Source: Chromohalobacter marismortui (GTDB lineage: Bacteria > Pseudomonadota > Gammaproteobacteria > Pseudomonadales > Halomonadaceae). Taken from it: DNA of 64,000 nucleotides. Shown here one piece after another: positions 30,173-40,151 of this stretch. Under the pieces are notes generated by a model. It worked only from the letters and a program-made list of their open reading frames with translations, searched no databases and had not been told where the DNA came from. A program made the position numbers and the translations under genes. Each line of letters begins with the position of its first letter. Within the stretch, counting starts at the first letter, position 1. The DNA is taken from the NCBI RefSeq assembly GCF_004364315.1, contig NZ_SOBR01000001.1, forward strand, positions 124,001 to 188,000. The letters run 5' to 3'.

Positions 30173-30176
<4 letters not shown>
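29424..30176 (+). CDS. sufC: Fe-S cluster assembly ATPase SufC
   Basis: ABC-type ATPase that energises the SufBCD scaffold (250 residues). It has Walker A GPNGAGKSTL near residue 35, the ABC signature FSGGEKKR, Walker B LAMLDEIDSGLD, and a switch His in MVTHYERLLE. The MLEVKDLHVTVEG start is typical. The stop overlaps the sufD ATG (ATGA). Confidence 0.97.
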
Positions 30177-31510
<1,334 letters not shown>

Positions 31511-31514
31511 GCCC

Positions 31515-32756
31515 ATGAATGCCTTTGCCGAGACGATGCTGGATGTGGCGCGTGTGCGTAGCGACTTCCCGATACTCGATCGGGAAGTCCACGGTAAGCC
31601 GTTGATCTATCTGGATAACGCGGCGACCAGCCAGACGCCGACGGCGGTCATCGACACGCTGGATGATTACTATCGGCGTTATAACGCCAACATCCATCGC
31701 GGGCTGCATACCCTGGCCGACGAGGCCACGGCGGCTTATGAGGGCACGCGCGAGAAAGTGCGGGCCTGGCTGGGGGCGGCGTCGCAGCGCGAGATCGTTT
31801 TCACGCGCGGGACCACCGAAGCGATCAACCTGGTCGCCAACAGCTGGGGACGCGCCAACCTGCGCCCGGGAGACGAGATCATCGTCTCGTTGATGGAACA
31901 TCATTCGAATATCGTGCCTTGGCAGATGCTGGCCGAGGTGTTGGGCGTCACGCTCAAGGTGATTCCGGTGGATGAGCGAGGTGTGCTCGACCAGGCGGCG
32001 TATCGAGATATGCTGAGCGAGCGTACGCGCTTGGTGTGCGTCAATCATGTCTCGAATGCGCTGGGCACCGTCAATCCGGTGGCAGAAATGGCGCGCGCGG
32101 CGCACGCGCATGGTGCGCTGATCCTGGTCGACGGTGCCCAGGCGGTGCCGCATCAACGCGTCGATGTCCAGGCGCTGGACGTCGACTTCTATGCGTTCTC
32201 GGGACACAAGGCGTACGGCCCCACCGGCGTGGGCGTGCTCTATGGTCGTGAGGCCTTGCTCGAGGCGATGCCGCCTTGGCAGGGGGGTGGCGAAATGATC
32301 AGCCGCGTGTCCTTCGAGAAGGGCACGGTCTACAGCGAGATTCCGCACAAGTTCGAGGCCGGCACACCGGCTATCGCAGAAGTCATCGCACTGGGGGCGG
32401 CACTCGACTGGATAGCGGAGGTCGGTATCGAGCGAATGGCGGCGTGGGAACACCACTTGCTCGAACGCGCCACCGACAAGCTGCAGGAGGTCGATGGTTT
32501 ACGCATGATCGGCACGGCGCCGGACAAGGTCAGTGTATTGTCGTTCGTCGTCGATGGTGCGCACGCTCAGGATATCGGCCTGCTGATCGACCAGCTTGGC
32601 GTGGCGATTCGTACCGGGCATCATTGTGCCCAACCCATGTTGTCCAGCATGGGACTCGACGCTACCTGTCGTGCCTCTCTAGCGGCATATAACACGCCGG
32701 AAGAGGTCGATGCGTTCGTCGAGGCCTTACAGAAAGTCATCGCCATGGTGCGCTAA
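31515..32756 (+). CDS. sufS: Group II cysteine desulfurase SufS
   Basis: PLP enzyme that takes sulfur from cysteine for Fe-S assembly (413 residues). It has YLDNAATSQTP near the N-terminus, the PLP Lys in FSGHKAYGPTGVG, and the persulfide Cys in DATCRASLAAYNTPEE near the C-terminus. Start ATG 31515 after GAGGAGG, 4 nt beyond the sufD stop. No sufE or sufU gene is present in this operon, so the sulfur acceptor must be encoded elsewhere. Confidence 0.96.
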   Translation: MNAFAETMLDVARVRSDFPILDREVHGKPLIYLDNAATSQTPTAVIDTLDDYYRRYNANIHRGLHTLADEATAAYEGTREKVRAWLGAASQREIVFTRGTTEAINLVANSWGRANLRPGDEIIVSLMEHHSNIVPWQMLAEVLGVTLKVIPVDERGVLDQAAYRDMLSERTRLVCVNHVSNALGTVNPVAEMARAAHAHGALILVDGAQAVPHQRVDVQALDVDFYAFSGHKAYGPTGVGVLYGREALLEAMPPWQGGGEMISRVSFEKGTVYSEIPHKFEAGTPAIAEVIALGAALDWIAEVGIERMAAWEHHLLERATDKLQEVDGLRMIGTAPDKVSVLSFVVDGAHAQDIGLLIDQLGVAIRTGHHCAQPMLSSMGLDATCRASLAAYNTPEEVDAFVEALQKVIAMVR

Positions 32757-32766
32757 CGGAGACGGC

Positions 32767-33330
<564 letters not shown>

Positions 33331-33427
33331 GTTCTCAGCATTTTAGATCAATGTCTGGGACTTGAGCGTTCATCGCTCTCTTGTCTCATGGTGGCGTGTG
33401 GCCGCCCTTTATTCTTTGGAGACCAGC

Positions 33428-34126
33428 ATGCCGCGAGATAACGGTTGCCGAGGTCTTGTTCGGTGGGGATGGCGGCTGCTCAAGTGGGGCCTGGTGGGTG
33501 TTCTTTTGATGTTGACCGTGGTGGTGGCACTCAATGTTTGGGTGTTTGCCAAGACGGCCGGTCGTATTCAGCATGACCCGCTGGTCTGTGCTTCCGAGCC
33601 GGTCGGGTTGGTCTTCGGCACCGCGGAAGGGTTGCGAGGTGGTGGCCACAATCCTTATTTCACCGCACGCATGGAAACGGCGGCGCAATTGTTGCGGTTG
33701 GGGCGTGTTCAGCATTTGTTGCTGTCCGGCGACAACAGTACGCGCTACTACAACGAACCCGTTTCGATGTGGCGCGCGCTGCGCGACCGCAACGTCAGTA
33801 CCGACGATATGACCCTCGATTATGCCGGTTTCAGCACGTTCGACAGCGTGGTGCGCGCCCGGCGCGTGTTTGGAGTCGAGCGCGTCTTATTGATATCCCA
33901 AGCCTGGCACTTGCCACGTGCGTTGTTTATCGCCGATGCCATCGGGTTGAAGGCACAAGGTTGTGCCGTGCCGGAAGGGCAGATCGCAGGCGAGTGGCAG
34001 CTGTGGCTGCGCGAGTGGTTGGCACGCGCAGCCGCTGTCGGTGATCTCTACCTGTGGGGACGTGACCCTTACTTCCTCGGTCCTCAGGTCACGTTGCCGA
34101 TTTTCAGGAAGCTCAAGGAGGAGTGA
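33428..34126 (+). CDS. sanA: SanA/ElyC-like YdcF (DUF218) membrane protein
   Basis: A 232-residue protein with one N-terminal transmembrane helix (about residues 16-36) and a periplasmic DUF218 domain. Motifs GLVFGTAEG, LLLSGDNSTRYYNEP and VLLISQAWHLPRAL match the SanA vancomycin-exclusion/envelope-barrier group. Start ATG 33428 with TTTGGAG upstream; a GTG 66 nt earlier is less likely because it would precede the membrane anchor with an unrelated segment. It lies about 100 nt after sufT and is probably independent. Confidence 0.87.
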   Translation: MPRDNGCRGLVRWGWRLLKWGLVGVLLMLTVVVALNVWVFAKTAGRIQHDPLVCASEPVGLVFGTAEGLRGGGHNPYFTARMETAAQLLRLGRVQHLLLSGDNSTRYYNEPVSMWRALRDRNVSTDDMTLDYAGFSTFDSVVRARRVFGVERVLLISQAWHLPRALFIADAIGLKAQGCAVPEGQIAGEWQLWLREWLARAAAVGDLYLWGRDPYFLGPQVTLPIFRKLKEE

Positions 34127-34134
34127 ACCGCGCG

Positions 34135-34569
34135 TCAGCGTTTGTGCTGTGCATTGAGTTCGCGAATCAATGCGCGGCAATTCTTCCAGCAACGCTCTAG
34201 CGCCGGTTCCAGCGCGTCCGGGAGAGGATGGGTAAACGCCGTGCCCAGCGCCTGCATCAGCACGCGCTCTTGCTCGAGCAGCTCGCCGAGCAACACTTGG
34301 CTATCATTGCCCACGAAGCTCTTGATACGACTCCATAGCCAGAGGTAGTCATCGCGCTCGACATCGGCATCGCGTGGCAAGATGTCGAGATGTTCCTTGG
34401 ACAGGTCCTGCAGCTCGCGCAGGGCCTTGCCGCGTTCTTCGTAGAGCGGTTTCAGCCGATCACGCAGGGCAGGTCTCAGGCGCTCGAAATTGTCCTGGAA
34501 ATAATCGAGACTGTCGGCCAGCGCTTCAAGTACGCTGTCCATCGCCACTTGGCGATTATCGAGAAACAT
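34135..34569 (-). CDS. Hypothetical all-helical protein
   Basis: A 144-residue, strongly charged, predicted all-alpha protein (for example residues 10-60, rich in Leu/Glu/Arg heptads). It has no signal peptide or membrane segment. It may be a four-helix ferritin-like bundle of the PA2169/DUF2383 sort, but the resemblance is weak and I do not assign a function. A GGAGG precedes the ATG. It is convergent with the sanA-like gene (8 nt apart). Confidence 0.65.
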   Translation of the reverse strand: MFLDNRQVAMDSVLEALADSLDYFQDNFERLRPALRDRLKPLYEERGKALRELQDLSKEHLDILPRDADVERDDYLWLWSRIKSFVGNDSQVLLGELLEQERVLMQALGTAFTHPLPDALEPALERCWKNCRALIRELNAQHKR

Positions 34570-34679
34570 GGGCGGTCACCTCCTCCGGTGACGCAAATTG
34601 TGCGGGTGGAAACAGCGTTTTGCTACCCCGGCGGCAAGAAAATTTCCCCGTGTGGTACCGCCCTTGGCGACGGCGCCGC

Positions 34680-35588
34680 TTAGCCCTTTGGCTTGGGGGG
34701 TGCCTTGCGTGGTGCAACGGCGTTTTTCGCCATGTAGTCGATGATCTGTCCGGCGATATCCTTGCCCGTAGCGGTTTCGATGCCTTGCAGGCCCGGCGAA
34801 GAATTGACCTCCATGATCACGGGGCCGTGGTTGGAGCGTAGTAGATCCACCCCGGCGACGCGCAGGCCCATTGCCTTGGCGGCTCGGATCGCCGTGGAAC
34901 GCTCTTCCGGCGTAATGCGAATGACGCTGGCGGTACCGCCACGATGGAGATTGGAGCGGAACTCGCCCTCGAGTGCCTGGCGTTTCATGGCGGCGACCAC
35001 TTTGTCGCCGATCACCAGGCAGCGGACATCGGCCCCCTTGGCCTCCTTGATGTACTCCTGGACCATGATGTTGGCCTTCATGCCCATGAAGGCCTGAATG
35101 ACGGATTCGGCCGCCTGATTGGTCTCCGCCAGTACCACGCCGATACCCTGAGTCCCTTCGAGCAGCTTGATGACCAGCGGCGCGCCTTTGACCATGGTGA
35201 TGAGATCCGGAATGTCATCCGGCGAGTGGGCAAAGCCAGTGACCGGCAGCCCCAGCCCCTTGCGCGAGAGCAGTTGCAGCGAACGGAGCTTGTCGCGGGA
35301 GCGCGTGATCGATACCGAATCGTTGAGCACGTAGGTACTCATCATCTCGAACTGTCGCAGTACGGCACAGCCGTAGAAAGTCACGGAAGCGCCGATGCGC
35401 GGCACGATGGCGTCGAATGGCTCGATTTCCTCGCCTTTGTAGTGGATCGACGGTCGGTGTGAGGCGATGTTCATGTAGCAACGAAGTGTGTCGACCACTC
35501 GAGCGGTATGCCCGCGCGCTTCGGCGGCCTCGATCAGGCGCTGCGTCGAGTACAGTTTGCGATTGCGTGAAAGAATGCCGATATGCAT
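34680..35588 (-). CDS. rimK: Ribosomal protein S6 modification enzyme RimK
   Basis: ATP-grasp ligase that adds glutamate residues to the C-terminus of ribosomal protein S6 (302 residues, E. coli 300). It has [15 protein letters not shown] at the N-terminus, [30 protein letters not shown], and the metal-site end [15 protein letters not shown]. Start ATG 35588 with GGAGACG upstream; an ATG 12 nt further upstream is less well placed. It is followed by a long Pro/Lys tail and sits downstream of rimB on the same strand. Confidence 0.95.
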   Translation of the reverse strand: MHIGILSRNRKLYSTQRLIEAAEARGHTARVVDTLRCYMNIASHRPSIHYKGEEIEPFDAIVPRIGASVTFYGCAVLRQFEMMSTYVLNDSVSITRSRDKLRSLQLLSRKGLGLPVTGFAHSPDDIPDLITMVKGAPLVIKLLEGTQGIGVVLAETNQAAESVIQAFMGMKANIMVQEYIKEAKGADVRCLVIGDKVVAAMKRQALEGEFRSNLHRGGTASVIRITPEERSTAIRAAKAMGLRVAGVDLLRSNHGPVIMEVNSSPGLQGIETATGKDIAGQIIDYMAKNAVAPRKAPPKPKG

Positions 35589-35621
35589 GGTCGTCTCCAC
35601 TCGGTGGCGATGCCGACGGGC

Positions 35622-36059
35622 TCAGGGCTCGCCGTGCAGAAAGGCCGCGCCGGGCGCGACTAGAAGGCGGCGCAACGCCCGCCGCCCAAGCAGCATAGGA
35701 TGGCGCATGCTACGTCGATCGGTCAGGGTCAGCTCGATTGGATAGTCGAGCCCACCGAGTTGCATGGGCGTGCGGATCACATAACGCCATTGTTCGATGC
35801 CGTTGGAACTCCTGACCTTGCGACGGTCATATAGCGGTAGTTCCAGCGTATGAGGCGGTGCCTCGGGGCCGCCACTCCGGGTGATGAAACGTACCCACAG
35901 GTGCCCATGTCGCTCGAACGTCTCAACGTCCTCGGCATGCAGCGCCGATGTACGCGCGCCTGTGTCGATTTTAGCGCACAGTGTCAGGTCCAGCTCCGTC
36001 AGGGTGACCATTTCGCGTCGGCCGATGACGGCCTTGGCTTGATAGGGCAGTGCTTTCAT
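35622..36059 (-). CDS. rimB: RimB-like retropepsin-type protease (DUF785)
   Basis: A 145-residue protein often annotated ATP-dependent zinc protease. The aspartic-protease triad is seen in AKIDTGARTSALHA near residue 31. Later LTLTDRRSMRHPMLLGRRAL completes the DUF785 pattern. In Pseudomonas RimB works with RimK, trimming or controlling S6 glutamylation. Here it lies directly upstream of rimK (33 nt), and no rimA-like gene is seen. Confidence 0.87.
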   Translation of the reverse strand: MKALPYQAKAVIGRREMVTLTELDLTLCAKIDTGARTSALHAEDVETFERHGHLWVRFITRSGGPEAPPHTLELPLYDRRKVRSSNGIEQWRYVIRTPMQLGGLDYPIELTLTDRRSMRHPMLLGRRALRRLLVAPGAAFLHGEP

Positions 36060-36062
36060 GCG

Positions 36063-37097
36063 TCAACGATCCAGTTCGGCCAAGCGCTGGCCAATAGGGG
36101 AATCGGCATTCGCCTGACGCAGCGTCATGAGTACCGGTAGGCGCAAGCGTGGCACAAGCGCAAGGTCGCGTACCAGTGCGGTGAAGTTCGCTTGCGGGTT
36201 TTCCGCGAGCCGATTGAGAAATGTCGGCAAGCGCTGCGCGTCCTCGAGATGCGTCCAACCACGCGCGGCCATGGCGGCGAGCACATCGGGCCCGCAGGCT
36301 GCCGGATCATCGAGTAGCGTATCGTACCAGGCGCCCACGCGTGAATCGCGACTGCCTCCCAGCGCGCGAATCACCGCGCACAAGGTGTCGAGATCTCCTG
36401 AGCGTGCCGCCTGTTCTGCGCGTTCGCGAAGCGGTGGTACACATGCCGAGGCGAGATCGCAATGTTCCATACAGTAACAGAGAGGCTTGAGGACCTCGAC
36501 GGGGAGCGCGGGAATGCGTTCGGCAAGCCGGGCTTCTTGCGTGCTGTCGAGACGGACGATGAGGTCGGCAATGCCTTGCAGGCCGAGCATCTGCCAGTTG
36601 ACGCTGGCGTCGGCATCGAGCAGGTAAGCGTCGGCCAGCGCATGATGCTTGCTGGTCGATTGCGCAAAGTCGCGGGCCGCCTGGGCATGCAACATGGCCT
36701 GCTGTGTGAGCTCGGGGGTAAAGGCCAAGGGATTATCGCGCATCAAGTTATCGATATGCGGTGCCTCATCGCGGCCTACGCTGTCCACCGTACGCCCGAG
36801 GGTTTCGATAAGGCGCTCGAGGAAGGCATCGCGGGGCCCGGGTACCAGCATGCCTTGTTCATCCAGAGGCAAGGCTAAAAACCAGATCAAGGGCTCGCTG
36901 GCGATATCGCTACCGAGGCGGAATGCGCATGCCATGCGAGCCTGGCCGTTCCAGGGCAGCGGCCAGGGCGCGCTACCGGCTTCGAACTCGGTGAGCCGCG
37001 AGAATTCGAAGGGTGCAACGCGTCGCCCCATGTCGAAAAGGCGGACGTCCGCACCGGTGCGTTGGAAAAATTCGCTGAGGGTGGTGATCGACTGCAT
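36063..37097 (-). CDS. DUF3549 family protein
   Basis: A 344-residue cytoplasmic-looking protein rich in Leu/Ala helices. It opens MQSITTLSEFFQRTG, typical of DUF3549 proteins of Pseudomonas and Halomonas. Start ATG 37097 is chosen for its GGAGG; a 30-residue upstream extension has no ribosome site. It ends 3 nt before rimB, so it may be the first gene of a DUF3549-rimB-rimK operon. The function is unknown. Confidence 0.8.
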   Translation of the reverse strand: MQSITTLSEFFQRTGADVRLFDMGRRVAPFEFSRLTEFEAGSAPWPLPWNGQARMACAFRLGSDIASEPLIWFLALPLDEQGMLVPGPRDAFLERLIETLGRTVDSVGRDEAPHIDNLMRDNPLAFTPELTQQAMLHAQAARDFAQSTSKHHALADAYLLDADASVNWQMLGLQGIADLIVRLDSTQEARLAERIPALPVEVLKPLCYCMEHCDLASACVPPLRERAEQAARSGDLDTLCAVIRALGGSRDSRVGAWYDTLLDDPAACGPDVLAAMAARGWTHLEDAQRLPTFLNRLAENPQANFTALVRDLALVPRLRLPVLMTLRQANADSPIGQRLAELDR

Positions 37098-37225
37098 GCT
37101 GCCTCCGGGATAGAGCCCGGCACTGTAGCGTTCAAGACTGGCGCTGACCAGCCCCCGGGTGGTTAAAAAATAAACGCTTGCCGCCAAGCGGCGTCATCCA
37201 TGGCCAAGCGCGGGTTGTCCCACGT

Positions 37226-37260
37226 TTATCCACAATCCCGTCCCAATGAACTGTGGGTAA
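37226..37260. promoter_or_regulatory. Pair of DnaA-box-like 9-mers in inverted orientation
   Basis: TTATCCACA (37226-37234, an exact match to the E. coli R1-type DnaA box) and, 17 nt away, the complement of TTACCCACA (37252-37260), one mismatch. They lie in the divergent gap between the DUF3549 gene and yqcC. Chance occurrence is possible for one box; an inverted pair is less expected. Confidence 0.4.
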
Positions 37261-37353
37261 ACGCCGGGCTGGGGAAAGCCGCTGGCAAGCTGGTCAAACA
37301 CCTGCCGTGAACGCGATAATGGCAGGTCAACTCAACACTGTTCAGGAAACGAG

Positions 37354-37680
37354 ATGACGGCTCATGACGCCTTGATGGAGGCATTGGAAAACCTGGTAGC
37401 GGCGTTGCGCAGTGTCGATATGTGGCGAGTGGAAGAGCCGCCTGCAGCGGCCTTTACCAGCCAGCAGCCTTTTTGCGTCGACACCATGGCGATGCCGCAG
37501 TGGCTGCGCTATGTCTTCGTGGCGCGGCTCGAAACGATGGCTCAAGCCGAGTCACCGTTGCCGGCATCCTGCGAGGTCGCGCCTGCCGTGGAAACCTGGC
37601 TGAAGGATGCCTCGCCCAGCGTGCGTCGCGTGGTCACCGAAGCCGTGGCCGAGGTGGATCGGATCGTGACGGAGGCGTGA
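37354..37680 (+). CDS. yqcC: YqcC family protein
   Basis: A 108-residue DUF446 protein: helical N-terminus, then FCVDTMAMPQWLRYVFVARLETM, the family core. The function is unknown; in E. coli it lies beside tRNA pseudouridine synthase truC and syd, but neither is here. Start after GGAAACGAG. It is followed by a shared terminator with the convergent ompW-like gene. Confidence 0.88.
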   Translation: MTAHDALMEALENLVAALRSVDMWRVEEPPAAAFTSQQPFCVDTMAMPQWLRYVFVARLETMAQAESPLPASCEVAPAVETWLKDASPSVRRVVTEAVAEVDRIVTEA

Positions 37681-37696
37681 GGTGAGCGGATGCGAA

Positions 37697-37720
37697 AACG
37701 CCGGGCGAAGGCCCGGCGTT
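37697..37720. terminator. Bidirectional intrinsic terminator between yqcC and ompW-like gene
   Basis: A 10-bp GC-rich stem (37697-37706 with 37711-37720) and GAAG tetraloop, with short A and T runs on either side. It fits termination of yqcC on plus and of the porin gene on minus. Confidence 0.8.
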
Positions 37721-37745
37721 TGATCAACGTACTGATATGCGTTGC

Positions 37746-38333
37746 TTAGAAGCGATAGCTGAGACCGCCACCCACGGTGACCGGGTCGAGACTTACCGTG
37801 CCGGCTGACGCACCGTTGATATCGATGTCGGCGTCCACATCGGTGTAGCTGGCGAAGCCGTTGAAAGCCAGGTTGTCAGTCACGAACAGGTCGACACCCA
37901 GTTCGCCGACGGCGCCCCAGGAATCATCCATGCTGGTGCTCATGCCATTGCCGAGGTCTTCGCCGGAGAACTTGGTGTAATTGACGCCGGCACCGGCATA
38001 GGGCTGCACGCGCGAACCGGTACCCCCCAGCGGATAATATTGCAGCGTCAGATTGATCGGGCGCTGCTCGAAGGTGCCCTCACTCCCATTGGTCGAGAAG
38101 TCGTGCTCGAACTTTTCACTGGAGCTCAGTGCGACTCCCAGCTTGTCGTGGAAGAGATAGCCGACGCTACCCATGAAGCCATTCTCGTCTTCGACATGGC
38201 TATCATCGGTGTCACTTTTGGCAATATCGCCACGCACGAAGAAGTCGCCAGCGTTGTAGGCAAGAGCGGCTTGGGCGCCGAACGTGCAAGTGCCGGCAAT
38301 TACCAGGGCAGAGAAGAGTTTGGTCTTGGTCAT
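37746..38333 (-). CDS. ompW: OmpW-family outer membrane beta-barrel protein
   Basis: A 195-residue outer membrane protein with a signal peptide ending near GAQAALA and alternating beta strands ending in a C-terminal aromatic (GGGLSYRF). The NLTLQYYP and VQPYAGAGVNYTKF stretches resemble the OmpW/AlkL barrel, whose members carry hydrophobic small molecules across the outer membrane. Start ATG 38333 after AAGGAG. The upstream region has a promoter threaded with two PsrA-like operators (see separate entry), which suggests control by a fatty-acid-responsive repressor. Confidence 0.85.
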   Translation of the reverse strand: MTKTKLFSALVIAGTCTFGAQAALAYNAGDFFVRGDIAKSDTDDSHVEDENGFMGSVGYLFHDKLGVALSSSEKFEHDFSTNGSEGTFEQRPINLTLQYYPLGGTGSRVQPYAGAGVNYTKFSGEDLGNGMSTSMDDSWGAVGELGVDLFVTDNLAFNGFASYTDVDADIDINGASAGTVSLDPVTVGGGLSYRF

Positions 38334-38391
38334 GGTGTGACTCCTTGAGTTCTGGCGCTGTGTCGAACAGCGTTTCCGTATCAACGCCTGC

Positions 38392-38443
38392 AGTATAGGA
38401 AACAGTGTTTTTTAAGTCCAGAAGAATTTACAAACACTGTTTC
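38392..38443 (-). promoter_or_regulatory. ompW-like promoter with two PsrA-like operators
   Basis: On the minus strand TGGACT (plus 38415-38420), 17 bp, and TATACT (plus 38392-38397) form a promoter. Two copies of an AAAC-N3-GTTT palindrome lie at 38400-38410 and 38432-38442, the first inside the spacer and the second just upstream of -35. The two arms form a perfect 12-bp inverted repeat (38399-38410 with 38432-38443). AAAC-N2-4-GTTT with flanking G/C is the published Pseudomonas PsrA consensus, a TetR-type fatty-acid sensor. Confidence 0.6.
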
Positions 38444-38691
38444 TTTACGTCCGGCGAGTGTCATTCACCATGAAGTTCAGATTCGCTAGAGCGTGGTATC
38501 AGGCGGTCGGCATGCTCGCGCTCGCCAAACACTCGAAAAACCTCTTAACTTGCTGTGATCCCATGGCGGAGGTGTCGGCGGCATGAGGGCGGTGCATTGT
38601 CGAGCACTGTCTGGTGTCTGTGGCCTGCTGGCCGGGGAGGGCGACGTTGCGTCTAGAGTGGATCTTGGTGAGCTGATGAGTGGAGGAAAAG
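38444..38691. other. Intergenic region ahead of gtrB, no confident gene
   Basis: About 250 nt between the ompW-like promoter and gtrB. I saw no clear promoter or structured element. A 44-codon frame (38583-38717) with a GGAGG upstream overlaps the start of gtrB; it is noted but not called. Confidence 0.5.
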
Positions 38692-39711
38692 ATGGCGCTA
38701 TCATCGTTGGCGAGTGAAGGGGCTCAGGGAGCGCGCCCTGATGCTGGTTGGTTGTTGTCCATCGTGGTACCGGTCATGAACGAGGAAGCTGCCATTGCGC
38801 CGTTTCTTCAAGCGGTGCGTGGCGCGCTCGATGGGCATATTGCGCGCTGGGAGGTGCTGTTCGTCGATGATGGTTCGCGTGATGCGACGCTGGACATCCT
38901 GCGGGATTCCAGCCGCTTGGATCATCGCGTGCGCTACCTGTCGCTGACACGCAATTTCGGCAAGGAAGCGGCCTTGACGGCGGGACTGGCACACGCCCGC
39001 GGTGATGCCGTCGTGCCCATGGACGTCGACCTGCAAGATCCACCGCACGTGATTCTCGAATTCGTGCATCTATGGCGGGAGGAAGGCTTCGACATGGTCT
39101 ATGGCGTGCGTGGCACGCGGGAAGCGGATACGCATACCAAGCGTGCCACTGCCGGTTTGTTTTATCGCTTCTTCAATCGTCTGTCGGACACGCCGATTCC
39201 ACACAATGCCGGGGACTTTCGGCTCATGGATCGTCGGGTGGTCGAGGCGCTCAATCGTTTGCCGGAACGCAGTCGGTTCATGAAGGGGCTGTTCTCCTGG
39301 CCTGGCTATCGCACCACCGGTGTACGCTATGCTCGTCCCACTCGCGAGACGGGGCGCAGCAAGTTCGACTACTGGAAACTATGGAACTTCGCCCTCGACG
39401 GAGTGGTGAGCTTTTCCACCTGGCCGCTGCGTATCTGGTCCTACTGTGGGGCGGTAATCGCGCTGATTGCCTTCCTGTACATCGTGTTTCTGGTCGGCCG
39501 CGTGGTGCTGTTCGGCAGCGATGTGCCTGGCTATGCATCGCTGATGACGGCGATCTTGTTCTTCGGGGGCATGCAACTGCTGTCGATCGGCATCCTCGGC
39601 GAGTATGTGGGCCGGCTGTTCATCGAGACCAAGCAGCGGCCGCTGTACCTGGTCGCAGAAGATAGTGATACACCACGACCATCAGGCCAACGAGGTGACA
39701 GTACGCCATGA
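38692..39711 (+). CDS. gtrB: GtrB-type polyprenyl-phosphate glycosyltransferase (GT2)
   Basis: A 339-residue GT2 enzyme with an N-terminal GT-A catalytic domain (SIVVPVMNEE, FVDDGSRDATLD, PMDVDLQDPP) and two C-terminal transmembrane helices (about residues 240-310). This is the plan of GtrB/Dpm1-like enzymes that load glucose or another hexose onto undecaprenyl phosphate. Start ATG 38692 after GAGGAAAAG. It overlaps gtrA by 4 nt. No third, serotype-specific GtrC-like transferase follows. Confidence 0.88.
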   Translation: MALSSLASEGAQGARPDAGWLLSIVVPVMNEEAAIAPFLQAVRGALDGHIARWEVLFVDDGSRDATLDILRDSSRLDHRVRYLSLTRNFGKEAALTAGLAHARGDAVVPMDVDLQDPPHVILEFVHLWREEGFDMVYGVRGTREADTHTKRATAGLFYRFFNRLSDTPIPHNAGDFRLMDRRVVEALNRLPERSRFMKGLFSWPGYRTTGVRYARPTRETGRSKFDYWKLWNFALDGVVSFSTWPLRIWSYCGAVIALIAFLYIVFLVGRVVLFGSDVPGYASLMTAILFFGGMQLLSIGILGEYVGRLFIETKQRPLYLVAEDSDTPRPSGQRGDSTP

Positions 39712-40094
39712 GCCGACGCATGGGGGAGGCGGGTACCGCTGTGCGCTTCGGACTCGTTGGGGGCATCGCGACGGGGGCGCATTTGCTGGTGGCGGGTGTA
39801 TTGCTCGGCTTCTGGCCCGTCATGTCCGAATTCGCGGCGAACGTCATGGCGTTTTTGGTGGCTTTTCAGGTGTCACTGATTGGCCATCGGCGCGTTACCT
39901 TTCGCCGGCGCGGCCGGGCAAGGCGTTTCTTTCTGGTAGCGGCGTCGGGGTTCGCGCTCAACAATGGAGTGTTGGCCGCGCTGCTGGCCGTGACTCCACT
40001 GGGCGGCTTTGTCGCCGTGGCGATCGCGACCTTGACGGTGCCGGTACTGACGTATGTGGCGTCACGCTTCTGGGCTTTTCGCGAACCGCATTGA
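39708..40094 (+). CDS. gtrA: GtrA family membrane protein (polyprenyl-linked sugar flippase)
   Basis: A 128-residue protein with four predicted transmembrane helices, opening with a polar stretch then FGLVGGIATGAHLLVAG, and containing VSLIGHRRVTFR, typical of GtrA. GtrA proteins are thought to flip undecaprenyl-phosphate-linked sugar to the periplasm. Coupled to gtrB by an ATGA overlap. Confidence 0.87.
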   Translation: MSRRMGEAGTAVRFGLVGGIATGAHLLVAGVLLGFWPVMSEFAANVMAFLVAFQVSLIGHRRVTFRRRGRARRFFLVAASGFALNNGVLAALLAVTPLGGFVAVAIATLTVPVLTYVASRFWAFREPH

Positions 40095-40096
40095 AA

Positions 40097-40118
40097 AAGG
40101 GCTCCCGTGGGAGCCCTT
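40097..40118 (-). terminator. Intrinsic terminator, oriented for putP
   Basis: A stem of AAGGGCTCC with its complement (40097-40106 and 40109-40118) just after the gtrA stop. On the minus strand it is followed by a run of five T (plus 40094-40098), so it best serves putP; it may also stop gtrBA transcription. Confidence 0.75.
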
Positions 40119-40151
40119 GAACGATCATTCAGCGCGCGCCATGCGCTTTAT

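Noticed and set aside
38583-38717. A 44-codon frame with an upstream GGAGG that overlaps the gtrB start
   Set aside because: Possible leader peptide, but the spacing to the ribosome site is long, the composition is unremarkable, and conservation cannot be tested here.
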